A DNA stretch of 64,000 nucleotides, taken from Aquabacterium sp. GTDB lineage: Bacteria; Pseudomonadota; Gammaproteobacteria; Burkholderiales; Burkholderiaceae_C. The stretch is from assembly GCF_030652515.1 (NCBI RefSeq), contig NZ_JAUSAR010000217.1, positions 37,670 to 101,669 of the forward strand, in the 5' to 3' direction. Below the pieces are notes generated by a model. It saw nothing but the letters and a program-made list of their open reading frames with translations. It ran no database searches and was not told the DNA's origin. Made by a program: the position numbers and the translations under genes. Positions 24,850-33,614 of this stretch are shown here, in pieces (the stretch's first letter is position 1; each line of letters starts with the position of its first letter).

Positions 24850-25581
24850 GCCCACGCAGGTGATGCTGCGGCACCACTCGATGTCGCGCAGTGGCGTGCG
24901 CACTTCGGCCTGATCGATGCGCAGGTCAAACGGCGCCTGCAAACCCACCAGGTTGAAATCGGCACGGTTCAGGACATCGGCCTGCAGCTTGGTGTGAACC
25001 GGCACCGACAAGTGCATGGTGGTGCGCACCGGCACCTTGATGGGATCGCTCACCTGGCCGGTCACCCTCACATTCAAGGCCAACGGCAGTTGCACCTTGA
25101 TCGGCACCGTCAGGTGCACCGGCACCTTGAAGGTGACCGGCACCATGACGTTCATGGCGGGCAGCCACGACACCACCGGGATCTTCATCTCCACCTCGGT
25201 CGACACGGGGATGTCCTGGTCAAAACTGACGCTGGTGTCCACCGGCACGGTGGTGTTGATGACGGCCTGGGCGCTCAGCTTGTTCAACAACTGCACGCTG
25301 ACCAACTGATCGATGGGCACGGCCACCTTGGACTGGGTGTCCAGCCGCAGGAACAAAGGCGTGTGCACCTCAGCCCGCGCGGGCATGCCCGTGGGCAGGC
25401 GCAAGGTGACCGTTTGATCGCGCAGGGCCACGACCGACTGCCAATGCTCGCGAACGTGCCAGGCTGCAGCGGCCAGCAGGGCCACCCAGATCAGCGCAGC
25501 GCTGGTCATCACCAAAGCCACATCGCGCCGACGCACCGGTCGGTGCCAGCCGCGCCGCGCAGGCAACGCCGTCGTCGTCAA
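24814..25581 (-). CDS. Membrane-anchored Val-Pro-rich repeat protein, paralogue B
   Basis: 255 aa from a TTG at 25581, eight bases after a GGAG site and overlapping the previous stop (TTGA). One N-terminal membrane helix (about 22-42) anchors a region of about 160 residues dominated by short hydrophobic strands carrying V-P, I-P or L-P steps at intervals of roughly 8-16 residues, with almost no charged clusters. The last 40 residues contain two cysteines and an Arg/Glu-rich stretch. It is a paralogue of the preceding gene. No family recognised; a rod-like beta structure in the periplasm is my inference. Confidence 0.7.
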   Translation of the reverse strand: MTTTALPARRGWHRPVRRRDVALVMTSAALIWVALLAAAAWHVREHWQSVVALRDQTVTLRLPTGMPARAEVHTPLFLRLDTQSKVAVPIDQLVSVQLLNKLSAQAVINTTVPVDTSVSFDQDIPVSTEVEMKIPVVSWLPAMNVMVPVTFKVPVHLTVPIKVQLPLALNVRVTGQVSDPIKVPVRTTMHLSVPVHTKLQADVLNRADFNLVGLQAPFDLRIDQAEVRTPLRDIEWCRSITCVGSEEAAHVQQGQ

Positions 25582-26309
25582 GGTTGGCGCTCCGGCCGAC
25601 GCTCAAGCTGCACGGCCTCCAGCGGCAGCTTGATGTCCATGTGGGTCAGGCCAGCCTTCACGTTCTGGCTCGGGAAGCTCAAAGTGGCGTTCACCGGCGC
25701 GGTCACGGGCAGGCTGAAGGACTCGCGGATGGGCACCACCGTGTCCATCACCGTGTCGATGCGGGCACTCAGGGGCTCGGCCAGGCGGATCAGCGCGGGC
25801 GTGTTCAGGGACACCGGCACTTGTTTGCGCACGGGGATCACCAGGCTGATCGGCACGTCGGCCTTGAGCGGCACTTTGCCCTGGATCGGCAAGGTGACGG
25901 CAAACCCCAGGATGCGCGTCTTGACCTTGGTGTCCAGATCAATCACCTGATCCACGTGCAAGGTGTGCTCGATGGGCACGTCGAAGTTGATCGGGACCGA
26001 GGTTTCCACGCTGACGGTGAGCGGAATGGCATCGGTGATCGGGATGCTGAGCGTTTCGCGAACGGGCACCTTCAAGCGCAGGCTCTGGTCAATGCGCACC
26101 TCGATCTTGTTGCTGACCGAGGCCCGCACCGCCAACTCGGACGGCATGCTGATGCTGGCGACCTGATCGCGCAACACCAGGTGGGCGGCCAGGTTTTGCC
26201 AAGCCCAGTGGGCCCCGAAACCGGCCACGGCCGTCATCACGAGCAGCAAAACCAGGGTGCTCAGGAGCAGCGTGCGCCAAGTGAGGGGTGAGGACGGAGG
26301 CTCGTGCAT
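25578..26309 (-). CDS. Membrane-anchored Val-Pro-rich repeat protein, paralogue A
   Basis: 243 aa from the ATG at 26309 (GTG at 26315 possible). An N-terminal membrane helix (about 13-38) is followed by about 190 residues with at least a dozen V-P, I-P or L-P steps, as in KVPV, SIPI, SVPI, DVPI, TLPI, KVPL and QVPV. This gives a repeating strand-turn pattern that suggests a beta-rod or beta-sandwich stack outside the cytoplasm. The next gene is a tandem paralogue with a 4-bp overlap. The pair starts about 30 bp after the small gene that ends the T6SS operon, on the same strand. Function unknown. Confidence 0.72.
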   Translation of the reverse strand: MHEPPSSPLTWRTLLLSTLVLLLVMTAVAGFGAHWAWQNLAAHLVLRDQVASISMPSELAVRASVSNKIEVRIDQSLRLKVPVRETLSIPITDAIPLTVSVETSVPINFDVPIEHTLHVDQVIDLDTKVKTRILGFAVTLPIQGKVPLKADVPISLVIPVRKQVPVSLNTPALIRLAEPLSARIDTVMDTVVPIRESFSLPVTAPVNATLSFPSQNVKAGLTHMDIKLPLEAVQLERRPERQP

Positions 26310-26340
26310 ATGCACCCCACTCTACCGCACACCCGCGTGG

Positions 26341-26700
26341 TCAGATGCTCACATGAACCACATGAGGTCTGGGCAAGCACCGGATCTGCACGGTGGCACG
26401 CAGCGCGCCCGCCGCCAGAACGACCTGGTAATCCGACGAAAACCCGCCTTCGGCGACGAGGGCTTTGATCGTCCACGGCCCCACGCTCAGGCGTGACAAC
26501 AGTCGCGTGGCCCCGTCCCGGGCTGGCGAGACGATGGCTCGGCCCTCGGCCGCCTGGATCAACAGCGCCTCGATGTCCTGGGGCGCAGGCTTGCGGTGCG
26601 AAACCAGGCGGTGGTGAGCGCCCGGGGCATGGCCGCCCAGGTCCAGCGCCTTGGCGGCCACACTGGCGGTTGCATGGGTGTCTTGCGGATTGCTCATCAT
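26341..26700 (-). CDS. Hypothetical protein at the end of the T6SS operon
   Basis: 119 aa. Its ATG (26700-26698) overlaps the clpV stop (TGA, 26699-26697), so it is translationally coupled to clpV and very likely a real gene. The N-terminal 40 residues are low in structure and His/Ala-rich; residues about 45-119 look like a small globular domain ending in strands (VVLAAGALRATVQIRCL, VVHVSI). No match to a known Tss or Tag protein that I can recall. It may be a T6SS accessory protein. Confidence 0.65.
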   Translation of the reverse strand: MMSNPQDTHATASVAAKALDLGGHAPGAHHRLVSHRKPAPQDIEALLIQAAEGRAIVSPARDGATRLLSRLSVGPWTIKALVAEGGFSSDYQVVLAAGALRATVQIRCLPRPHVVHVSI

Positions 26701-29453
26701 TGCACCTTGAATTTGAACTTGCCATCCTTGCCCGCGCTGACCTTGATCCTGCTAATGGCCTGGCCCTCGGCCATGCGCGCCAGCACGCTGTCGGCGATCT
26801 CGGGCAGCAAGGTGCCATTCAGGATGTGGTCGACCGCGCGGGCACCCGTGTCCACCTCGGTGCAGCGGGCCAGCACTGCCTCCATCAAGGCTTCGTCGTA
26901 ATCCAGCACGGCCTGGTGATTGGCGGCCACGCGCTGCGCGATGCGGTCCAGCTTGAGCCGGATCACGTTGAGCAGCACGTCATCGCTCAAGGGGTAGTAA
27001 GGAACCACCTTGGTGCGGCCAATGAATGCCGGCTTGAAAGCCTTGTACAGGGTGGGCCGCAGCGCCTCGGCCAGGGCCTCGGCATCGGGCAACTCGTCTG
27101 ACGCCTTCATCACCGTGCCACCAGCCGCTTCGTCGTGCTTGAAGCAGGCCTGCATGATGCCCTGCGAGCCCACGTTGGAGGTCAGGATGATGACCGTGTT
27201 GCGGAAGTCGATCTCACGCCCCTCGGCATCGTCCATCAGGCCCTTGTCAAACACCTGGAAGAACATTTCCAGCACATCGGGGTGCGCCTTCTCCAACTCG
27301 TCCAGCAGTACGACGCTGTAGGGCTTGCGGCGCACGGCTTCGGTCAGCACGCCGCCCTCGCCGTAACCCACGTAGCCCGGGGGCGAGCCCTTCAGGCCGC
27401 TGACGCTGTGCGCCTCCTGGTACTCGCTCATGTTGATGGTGATGAGGTTGCGCTCACCGCCATACAGGATGTCGGCCAGGGCCAGCGCGGTTTCGGTCTT
27501 GCCCACGCCGCTGGGGCCCACGAACAGGAACACGCCCTTGGGCTTGTTGGGATCTTCCAGGCCGGCACGGGCGGTGCGCACGCGCTGGGCGATGGCGGCC
27601 AGGGCGTGGTCTTGGCCAATCACTCGCTCTTGCAAGGTGGTGTGCAACAAGCGCACGGTCTTGATCTCGTCCTTGACCATCTTGCCCAGCGGGATGCCGG
27701 TCCAGGCCGCCACGATCTCGGCGACCACGTGGCCATCAACCTGCATGGGCACCAGTGGCGCCTCGCCTTGCAAGGCGGCCAGTTCAGCCTGCTTGAGCGA
27801 CAAGAGTTCGTGTTCAGGGCTGGCGTGGGTGATGGCAGCTTTCTTGCGCCCCTTGGTGGCCGCTTTGGCGCTGTCGTCCTGAGCCAATTCGACAGCGTCG
27901 GGTTCGATGTGGCTGGCGCGGGTTTCCAGCTTGGCACGCAGATCTCGGATGTCGTTGACCAGTTGCTGCTCGAAGGTCCAACGCGCTTCGTCGGCGGCCA
28001 GCACGGCCTGGGTGGCCACGCGCTCTGCCTGCAACTCGTCCAGGCGGGCACCATGGTGGCTGGCGCCGCTGGCCACCTCGCGCTTCAAGGCACCGGATTC
28101 GGCGTCCAGGCGCTCCAGGCGTTTGCGGGCGTCTTCGATGCGGGCTGGCGTGGCGCTTTGACCGAGCGCCACCTTGGCACAGGCCGTGTCCAGCACGCTG
28201 ATGGCCTTGTCGGGCAACTGGCGACCACTGATGTAGCGGGCGGACAGGCGCACCGCCTCCAGGATGGCCTCGTCGAACAAGCGCACGCCAAAATGCTTCT
28301 CCATCAAGGGTGCCATGCCACGCAGCATGGCGCAGGCCAGCTCTTCGCTGGGCTCTTCCACCTTGACGACCTGAAAGCGCCGGGCCAGGGCCGCGTCCTT
28401 TTCAAAGTACTTTTTGTACTCGCCCCAGGTCGTGGCGGCGATGGTGCGCAGCTCGCCCCGGGCCAGCGCAGGCTTGAGCAGGTTGGCCGCGTCGTTCTGG
28501 CCGGCTTGCCCCCCCGCGCCAATCATGGTGTGGGCCTCGTCGATGAACAGGATGATGGGATGGGGGCTCTTCTTGACCTCGTCGATCACATTCTTGAGGC
28601 GGTTCTCGAACTCGCCTTTCACCGAAGCACCGGCTTGCAGCAGGCCCATGTCCAGCACGTGGATGGCCACGCCTTGCAGTGATGTGGGCACGTCGCCCAG
28701 CGCCACTCGCAGCGCCAGTCCCTCCACCACAGCCGTCTTGCCCACACCCGCCTCGCCGGTCAGGATGGGGTTGTTCTGCCGACGGCGCATCAGGATGTCG
28801 ATGGCTTGGCGGATCTCGGCATCGCGGCCAATCACCGGATCAACCTTGCCGTCCAGCGCGCGTTGCGTGAGGTTGGTCGTGAACTGGTCCAGTGCCGGGG
28901 TCTTGCCGGCCAGGGTGTCGCCCGCTTGAGCATCATCGCCCTCGGTGGGCGCGCGGTCCGCATGCATGGCTCTCGCGGCCTCTTGTGAACCCTGAGTCAC
29001 CTCGGCCAGTTTGTGCTTGAGCTCATCGAGCTTGAACTGGGCAAACAGCTTGGACCCACGGTAGGCCAACTGGCTGAGCGAGGGCTCGGTGAGCAAAGCC
29101 AGCAGCAGGTGACCACTGCGGATGCCCAAGGCCTGCGATTCCAGCGAGGCGATCAACCAACCGTGTTCGAGCAGCACGGGCAAGTGGTTGGAGAACACGG
29201 GCGTGCGGCTGTTGCCGGTTTTGAAACCGCCCAACTCGGATTCCAGGTCGCGCTGCAATTCAGTGGTCGAAACACCAAAGCGGCGGCACAGCACCACCAG
29301 ATCGCTTTGGGGCTGCTCCAGCAGGGCCAGGAACAGGTGCTCCAGGTCCACCTCGTAGTGACCCCGCCCCATGCACAGGCTGGCGGCCCGCTCGGCCGCG
29401 CGGCGGGTGGTGTCATTGAGTTTGGAGATCAGGGTCTTGAGGTTCTGGCTCAT
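26697..29453 (-). CDS. clpV: T6SS sheath-recycling AAA+ ATPase ClpV (TssH)
   Basis: 918 aa, the usual size. The N-terminal Clp repeat domain (1-150, with HLFLALLEQP and HLLLALLTEP) is followed by AAA1 with Walker A GEAGVGKT and the Walker B segment LFIDEAHTMIG. A middle domain rich in charged helices leads to AAA2 with GPSGVGKTETALALA and the pore-loop YVGYGEGGVLT. ClpV disassembles contracted TssBC sheaths in the cytosol. The gene follows tssG by 43 bp and is coupled at its end to a small gene. Confidence 0.95.
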   Translation of the reverse strand: MSQNLKTLISKLNDTTRRAAERAASLCMGRGHYEVDLEHLFLALLEQPQSDLVVLCRRFGVSTTELQRDLESELGGFKTGNSRTPVFSNHLPVLLEHGWLIASLESQALGIRSGHLLLALLTEPSLSQLAYRGSKLFAQFKLDELKHKLAEVTQGSQEAARAMHADRAPTEGDDAQAGDTLAGKTPALDQFTTNLTQRALDGKVDPVIGRDAEIRQAIDILMRRRQNNPILTGEAGVGKTAVVEGLALRVALGDVPTSLQGVAIHVLDMGLLQAGASVKGEFENRLKNVIDEVKKSPHPIILFIDEAHTMIGAGGQAGQNDAANLLKPALARGELRTIAATTWGEYKKYFEKDAALARRFQVVKVEEPSEELACAMLRGMAPLMEKHFGVRLFDEAILEAVRLSARYISGRQLPDKAISVLDTACAKVALGQSATPARIEDARKRLERLDAESGALKREVASGASHHGARLDELQAERVATQAVLAADEARWTFEQQLVNDIRDLRAKLETRASHIEPDAVELAQDDSAKAATKGRKKAAITHASPEHELLSLKQAELAALQGEAPLVPMQVDGHVVAEIVAAWTGIPLGKMVKDEIKTVRLLHTTLQERVIGQDHALAAIAQRVRTARAGLEDPNKPKGVFLFVGPSGVGKTETALALADILYGGERNLITINMSEYQEAHSVSGLKGSPPGYVGYGEGGVLTEAVRRKPYSVVLLDELEKAHPDVLEMFFQVFDKGLMDDAEGREIDFRNTVIILTSNVGSQGIMQACFKHDEAAGGTVMKASDELPDAEALAEALRPTLYKAFKPAFIGRTKVVPYYPLSDDVLLNVIRLKLDRIAQRVAANHQAVLDYDEALMEAVLARCTEVDTGARAVDHILNGTLLPEIADSVLARMAEGQAISRIKVSAGKDGKFKFKVQ

Positions 29454-29496
29454 GGTGATGACAGCGCTCGGTGAATGTTATTTTGATGACGTGAAG

Positions 29497-30564
29497 TCAG
29501 GCCGCCGCGTGGATGTCGTAACGCACATCGGCGCGGTCTTCGTTGGCGGGCCGTGTTTGCAGGAAGGTGTCCCAGCCCAGGCGCGCTTCGGTGGGGGCGC
29601 GATGGGAGTCCAGCGAACTGCCCCGGACCTCGTCCTGGCGCAGGCGCAGATTGACCTCGAATTCCAGGCTCACCCCGTTCAACAGGGTCAGCAACTCGCG
29701 CAAGGCCAAGGCACCCGGCGCACCGGGCAGGAAGCGCCTGAACCGAACATGGTCCAGCGGGCCCAGCACGATGCGCATGCGCAGGTCGCGCTGCCACACC
29801 CGCTCGCCCAGCATGGCCGACTGGCCCAAGCCGCCATTGCCAGATCGACCCAGGCAGTGGCGCCCGGCTTCGGGCAAGGTGTACCAACGGCCCACGAACT
29901 GTTCCAGCGCCACCGGCACGTCCAGGTAGCCTTGCAGCACCTGCTGCAGTTGGCGCGCCGACAGGGTGCGCTGCTGCAGGGTGCCCGAGTAAAAAGCCAG
30001 CGCCTCGTCGGCCACGCCCGTTCGCTCAGCGTCCAGGCGACCGCGCAACGACTTCTGTCCGATACCCGCCAAGGCCAGCGCCATGGGCAGAAAGCGCTGG
30101 CGCCGATCGCCTTCGTACTGGATGTGCAGGCGGTGCTTCTTCCAGGCCTGGTAGAACAGCATCACCGCGCGGTGGCTGAACACGTCCATGAAGGCGCGCG
30201 CGGCATGGTCCTTCTGATACAGCTCGCGCTGGGCCAGGGACTCGGTGTAGAACAGCGGCAAGGTGCCGGTGACGCCCAGCAGGCCCATGAAGGCGGGCGT
30301 CAGGTCGATGCGTTCGACATCTGCAGGACCTTCGGGATGCTCGGCCACGCTGACATCGGCGTGCCGGTGCACCAGCAGCGATTCGATCTCGCTGGCAGGA
30401 AAGGCCAGCGAGATCGAATTGCGGAAGTTCAGCTTGGCCAAACCTTCGGGCGTGACCAGCCAGCGCTCCAGCAGGCGCACCGCCTGGAAGAAGCCAAACC
30501 GCTGCGGTTCGCGCAGCAGTTGCTCGATCACACCAGCGGTTTGTCGCCGTTGCGGGGCGGGCAT
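29497..30564 (-). CDS. tssG: T6SS baseplate protein TssG
   Basis: 355 aa. The start VIEQLLREPQRFGFFQAVRLLER is the TssG opening, and FRNSISLAFPASEI and PGALALRELLTLLNGVSLEFEVNL are recognisable later strands of the family. TssG joins TssF and TssE in the baseplate wedge. The ATG lies 37 bp inside the end of tssF. Length fits the family (about 300-360 aa). Confidence 0.9.
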   Translation of the reverse strand: MPAPQRRQTAGVIEQLLREPQRFGFFQAVRLLERWLVTPEGLAKLNFRNSISLAFPASEIESLLVHRHADVSVAEHPEGPADVERIDLTPAFMGLLGVTGTLPLFYTESLAQRELYQKDHAARAFMDVFSHRAVMLFYQAWKKHRLHIQYEGDRRQRFLPMALALAGIGQKSLRGRLDAERTGVADEALAFYSGTLQQRTLSARQLQQVLQGYLDVPVALEQFVGRWYTLPEAGRHCLGRSGNGGLGQSAMLGERVWQRDLRMRIVLGPLDHVRFRRFLPGAPGALALRELLTLLNGVSLEFEVNLRLRQDEVRGSSLDSHRAPTEARLGWDTFLQTRPANEDRADVRYDIHAAA

Positions 30565-32501
30565 GTCAGCACCTCTTCCTGTGTGCGCGCCGACACGATG
30601 GTCAACTGCGTGAAACTGTTGACGTGAACGTACAGGCCAAAGAAATGGTCCATCACCGAAGCCAGCAGGCCCAGGCCGGTGCCCACGAAGCTGTCTTCGT
30701 CCACGGTCAGGCGCACCTGGGTGCCGCGCACGAAGGTCGCGAAAGGCTCACCCGGCAACCAGGCTGTGGTCGGGCGAAACTCGACTGCGACCAAGCCGTC
30801 CACCTGCCGACGGTTGGAAGCGCTGCGCGGCAGGTCGTAAAGGCGCAGCATTTCCTTCAGGGCATCGATGCCACCTGAGGACAAGGACAAATGGTTCAAG
30901 GACAGGTGCGAGATCAGGCGCCACAAAGTGCCACGTCCGCGTTCAAAGCGTTGGCTCGCCGTGGGCTTGCGCAACATCCTGATCTCGCGGGCCAGGCTGC
31001 CGCCCTCCAGGGTCAGGTCACCACCCGGCGCACCAAAGGCCAACAAGCTGGGCAGATCGCGGTTGGTCGCCGTGACAGTCAGGGACAAGGTTTCGGTCTG
31101 CGGCAGCGCGGGCTCGAAATCCACGTCGACGATGGAGATCTCGGTTTCGTAACCCGGGCTTTGCTCGGCCAGGTCGTCATCCCGCCGGGCATGCCAATAG
31201 CGACCCGGGGCCCGGCCATCGCCTTGCAGCTTGGATCGTTGCCTGCGCAAGGCCGCCAGATTGGGCGCCGAGGCACTGAGGTCGGCATCGTCAAACGGCA
31301 GCAGATCGTCGTGCTTCAATGAAAAGAAGGGCCGAAACTCATCAACCGACTCGCCATGCGGCGTTTGCAGCACGCGGTAGACCCGGTCGATGGAATAGAC
31401 CTCATGGCCAAATGCGCGGCGGCTGTCGGGCAAGACCGGGTAGCTCGACGCGGTGTGGGTGATGCGGATCGGATCGGCCGGCTGGCTGAACAGGTTGACC
31501 ACGGGCGTGCAACCCAGCACGAAACTGCGCGCCTGGATGGTTTCCAGCAAGCGCGACTCGTCCGAATCGGTGCGGATGCCCGACATGAGGAGGTGCAGGG
31601 TCAATGCCCGCAAACTGCGCGACTCACCATCGCCACCGTCTGCGGGTGCATGGCGCAAGTTGCGAGGCACGGGCACCGTCAGGTCGATGAAGTTGAACTT
31701 GTCGGGGAAGGCGAAGTACTCGGTCAACAGGCGGTAGGCCGCGTGCGATCGGGCATCGAAATCAATCAGCGCTTCATCGTCGGCAAAGCCCGCCAACTGG
31801 GGCATGGCTTTGTCGATTCCGATGGACGCGGCCGACAGCCAAGGCTGGTGCGGCGCCACCTGGGTCATCACGCCCACCACCTTCTGGCACAGCGCCTCAC
31901 GCAAGACGCTGACCTGCGAAGATTCGCCATCCAGGTACACGCGCAAAGGCTGGTCGGCCAGGACACCCCATGAGGCCTGGGGTGACAACAGCTCCAGGGT
32001 GATGGACAGCACCGACGTCGCGCCGGTGGGCAGGCGCGTGCCTTCGGGCGCCAACACTGAATTGCGGAACGCAGCGTTGGCAATGCGCACCGGCCGCAGC
32101 GTGACCGATTGGGTTGTGCGGAACTTGCAGGCCACGCCCTTGACAGGGCGAGAATTGAGCATCGTGCCGCGAGCCACCTCGGCGGCCTTGCTCATCTGGC
32201 CCGCAGCAGCCCCCAGATCGAACTGGGCGATTGAGCATGCGGGAAAAGGCCGAAGGTAGTGCGGGTACAGCACCTCCAGCATGGACTCGGTGAACAGCGG
32301 AAAATCGTCGTCCAGTCGCTTGTGAACGCGCGCCGCCAACAAGGCGAAGGACTCGATCATCCGCTCGACATGAGGGTCCTGAGACACATCATTGGCCAGT
32401 TGCAAGCGTCCCGCGATCTTGGGATAGCGCTCGGCAAAGCTCATCGACGATTGCCGCAGCAAGGCCAGCTCGCGTTCGTAGTGAGGCAGCAGATTTTCCA
32501 T
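30528..32501 (-). CDS. tssF: T6SS baseplate protein TssF
   Basis: 657 aa. The N-terminus LLPHYERELALLRQSSMSFAERYPKIAGRL followed by DPHVERMIESFALLAARVHKRLDDDFP is the diagnostic TssF start, and YPHYLRPFPACSI follows at about residue 85. TssF is the core of the baseplate wedge that docks on the membrane complex. It starts two bases after the tssE stop and overlaps tssG, so E, F and G are expected to be made together. Confidence 0.94.
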   Translation of the reverse strand: MENLLPHYERELALLRQSSMSFAERYPKIAGRLQLANDVSQDPHVERMIESFALLAARVHKRLDDDFPLFTESMLEVLYPHYLRPFPACSIAQFDLGAAAGQMSKAAEVARGTMLNSRPVKGVACKFRTTQSVTLRPVRIANAAFRNSVLAPEGTRLPTGATSVLSITLELLSPQASWGVLADQPLRVYLDGESSQVSVLREALCQKVVGVMTQVAPHQPWLSAASIGIDKAMPQLAGFADDEALIDFDARSHAAYRLLTEYFAFPDKFNFIDLTVPVPRNLRHAPADGGDGESRSLRALTLHLLMSGIRTDSDESRLLETIQARSFVLGCTPVVNLFSQPADPIRITHTASSYPVLPDSRRAFGHEVYSIDRVYRVLQTPHGESVDEFRPFFSLKHDDLLPFDDADLSASAPNLAALRRQRSKLQGDGRAPGRYWHARRDDDLAEQSPGYETEISIVDVDFEPALPQTETLSLTVTATNRDLPSLLAFGAPGGDLTLEGGSLAREIRMLRKPTASQRFERGRGTLWRLISHLSLNHLSLSSGGIDALKEMLRLYDLPRSASNRRQVDGLVAVEFRPTTAWLPGEPFATFVRGTQVRLTVDEDSFVGTGLGLLASVMDHFFGLYVHVNSFTQLTIVSARTQEEVLTCPPRNGDKPLV

Positions 32502-32503
32502 GG

Positions 32504-32968
32504 CTAAGCGTTGCGTCCGCGAGAAACTTGATAGCGTTGACTGACCGGCTGCAAGACGGCGTCGAAGCTGACGATCTCATTGGCTTCATGGGCAATCAAC
32601 AAGGCCTGAATGGCAAAGTGCAAACGCTGTCCGGGCCCAGCCGTGCTGTTCACTTGCACCACCGGGTTTTGCAGGCGCGGCTCATGCACCAGCAAGGCTG
32701 AGCGGATGTCTTCGCAGATCAAGGCGCGGTCACCCTGGTTGGCCAGCGACAGCGAAACAAAATCCTTCAACCCAAAAGACAGCAAGGACTGCTGGCAATT
32801 CGTGAAACCGCCCAACATGCCTTCGGGCAGGCCACAACGCGAGTTCAACAGCGATTCGACATCGCGCGCCACGCTGTCCTTGAGTTGATCGATCGATGTG
32901 TGCCCCCGTTCGTCACGGTGGTCATCGGTCAATTTCTCCAGCAGATTCAGTCCAAACAAAGTCATCAT
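32504..32968 (-). CDS. tssE: T6SS baseplate protein TssE (gp25-like)
   Basis: 154 aa. The opening SIDQLKDSVARDVESLLNSR, then GLKDFVSLSLANQGDRALICEDIRSALLVHEPRLQNPVVQV, is the gp25/TssE pattern, including the EPR motif in HEPRLQ. TssE starts sheath polymerisation at the baseplate. The ATG lies one base after the U-tract of the hcp terminator and there is no purine-rich ribosome-binding site before it, unlike the other genes of the cluster. A second in-frame ATG follows directly. Confidence 0.92.
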   Translation of the reverse strand: MMTLFGLNLLEKLTDDHRDERGHTSIDQLKDSVARDVESLLNSRCGLPEGMLGGFTNCQQSLLSFGLKDFVSLSLANQGDRALICEDIRSALLVHEPRLQNPVVQVNSTAGPGQRLHFAIQALLIAHEANEIVSFDAVLQPVSQRYQVSRGRNA

Positions 32969-32998
32969 GAAAAAAGCGGCGGCACGAGGCCGCCGCTT
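32969..32998 (-). terminator. Rho-independent terminator between hcp and tssE
   Basis: On the minus strand, a 10-bp stem AAGCGGCGGC/GCCGCCGCTT (32989-32998 with 32974-32983) with a 5-nt loop is followed by six T residues. It begins 15 bases after the hcp stop and its T-tract reaches to the tssE start codon. It should let hcp be made in excess, with partial read-through to tssE. Confidence 0.9.
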
Positions 32999-33012
32999 GT
33001 CCGTTCAGTCGA

Positions 33013-33573
33013 TCAAGCGAAGGTCGACGTGTTGGTGGCCAGGTTCCAGGCACCAGTGCCGGTGACCGAACCTTGGCTGCCGTCCAGCTTGGACGCCGAG
33101 TAAGCCCAATCCACGGCCGAATACTTCAGGCCGAAGGTTTCCTTGGGGATGCCTTCTTCCGAGACCGTGGGGGCCACAGACGAGATCAGCACGTTCTTCA
33201 ACTTGATGACCAGGTACTTGACGCGGTCGTTCTTGGTGCCGCTGTTGAACGAACCCGTCTGGCCGCTGGAGCGGTAGAACGTGATTTCGACTTCAGGGGT
33301 GACCAGGCCTTGCGAGGCGGCTTGCCACAGCTTGGGGCTGGACGAATCGATGTCCTTGACGAACACCATCTCGTCGTGCTCGCAACGCTCGGAGGTGTGG
33401 CCACCAGCGGTCGAAGCCGAAGCCGACTTGGGTTGGCGGATCAGGTGGGCCCAGGAGTCCACTTCGATCGTGGGCTTGGCGTTCTGGCCAGTCGCGGCAT
33501 TGCTGCCGTGAACGGAGTCACGCACGTCGCCCTTGATGGCCGAGTTCTTGAACTCGATGTAAATGTCTTTCAT
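33013..33573 (-). CDS. hcp: T6SS tube protein Hcp (TssD)
   Basis: 186 aa. The N-terminus DIYIEFKNSAIKGDVRDSVH and the central GHTSERCEHDEMVFVKDIDSSSPKLWQAASQG segment, with the later TFYRSSG and VKYLVIKLKNVLISS strands, are the Hcp fold. Hcp rings stack into the tube that carries effectors. A GGAAGG site lies before the ATG. The gene is followed by a strong terminator, consistent with its high copy need. It is slightly longer than the usual 160-172 aa, with extra loops. Confidence 0.92.
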   Translation of the reverse strand: MKDIYIEFKNSAIKGDVRDSVHGSNAATGQNAKPTIEVDSWAHLIRQPKSASASTAGGHTSERCEHDEMVFVKDIDSSSPKLWQAASQGLVTPEVEITFYRSSGQTGSFNSGTKNDRVKYLVIKLKNVLISSVAPTVSEEGIPKETFGLKYSAVDWAYSASKLDGSQGSVTGTGAWNLATNTSTFA

Positions 33574-33614
33574 TATTTTTCCTTCCGTGATGTTTTTAAA
33601 GAAATGGATGCGCC

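Noticed and set aside
29371..30627. 418-codon plus-strand ORF opposite tssG
   Set aside because: Antisense shadow of tssG with Gln/His/Arg-rich composition.
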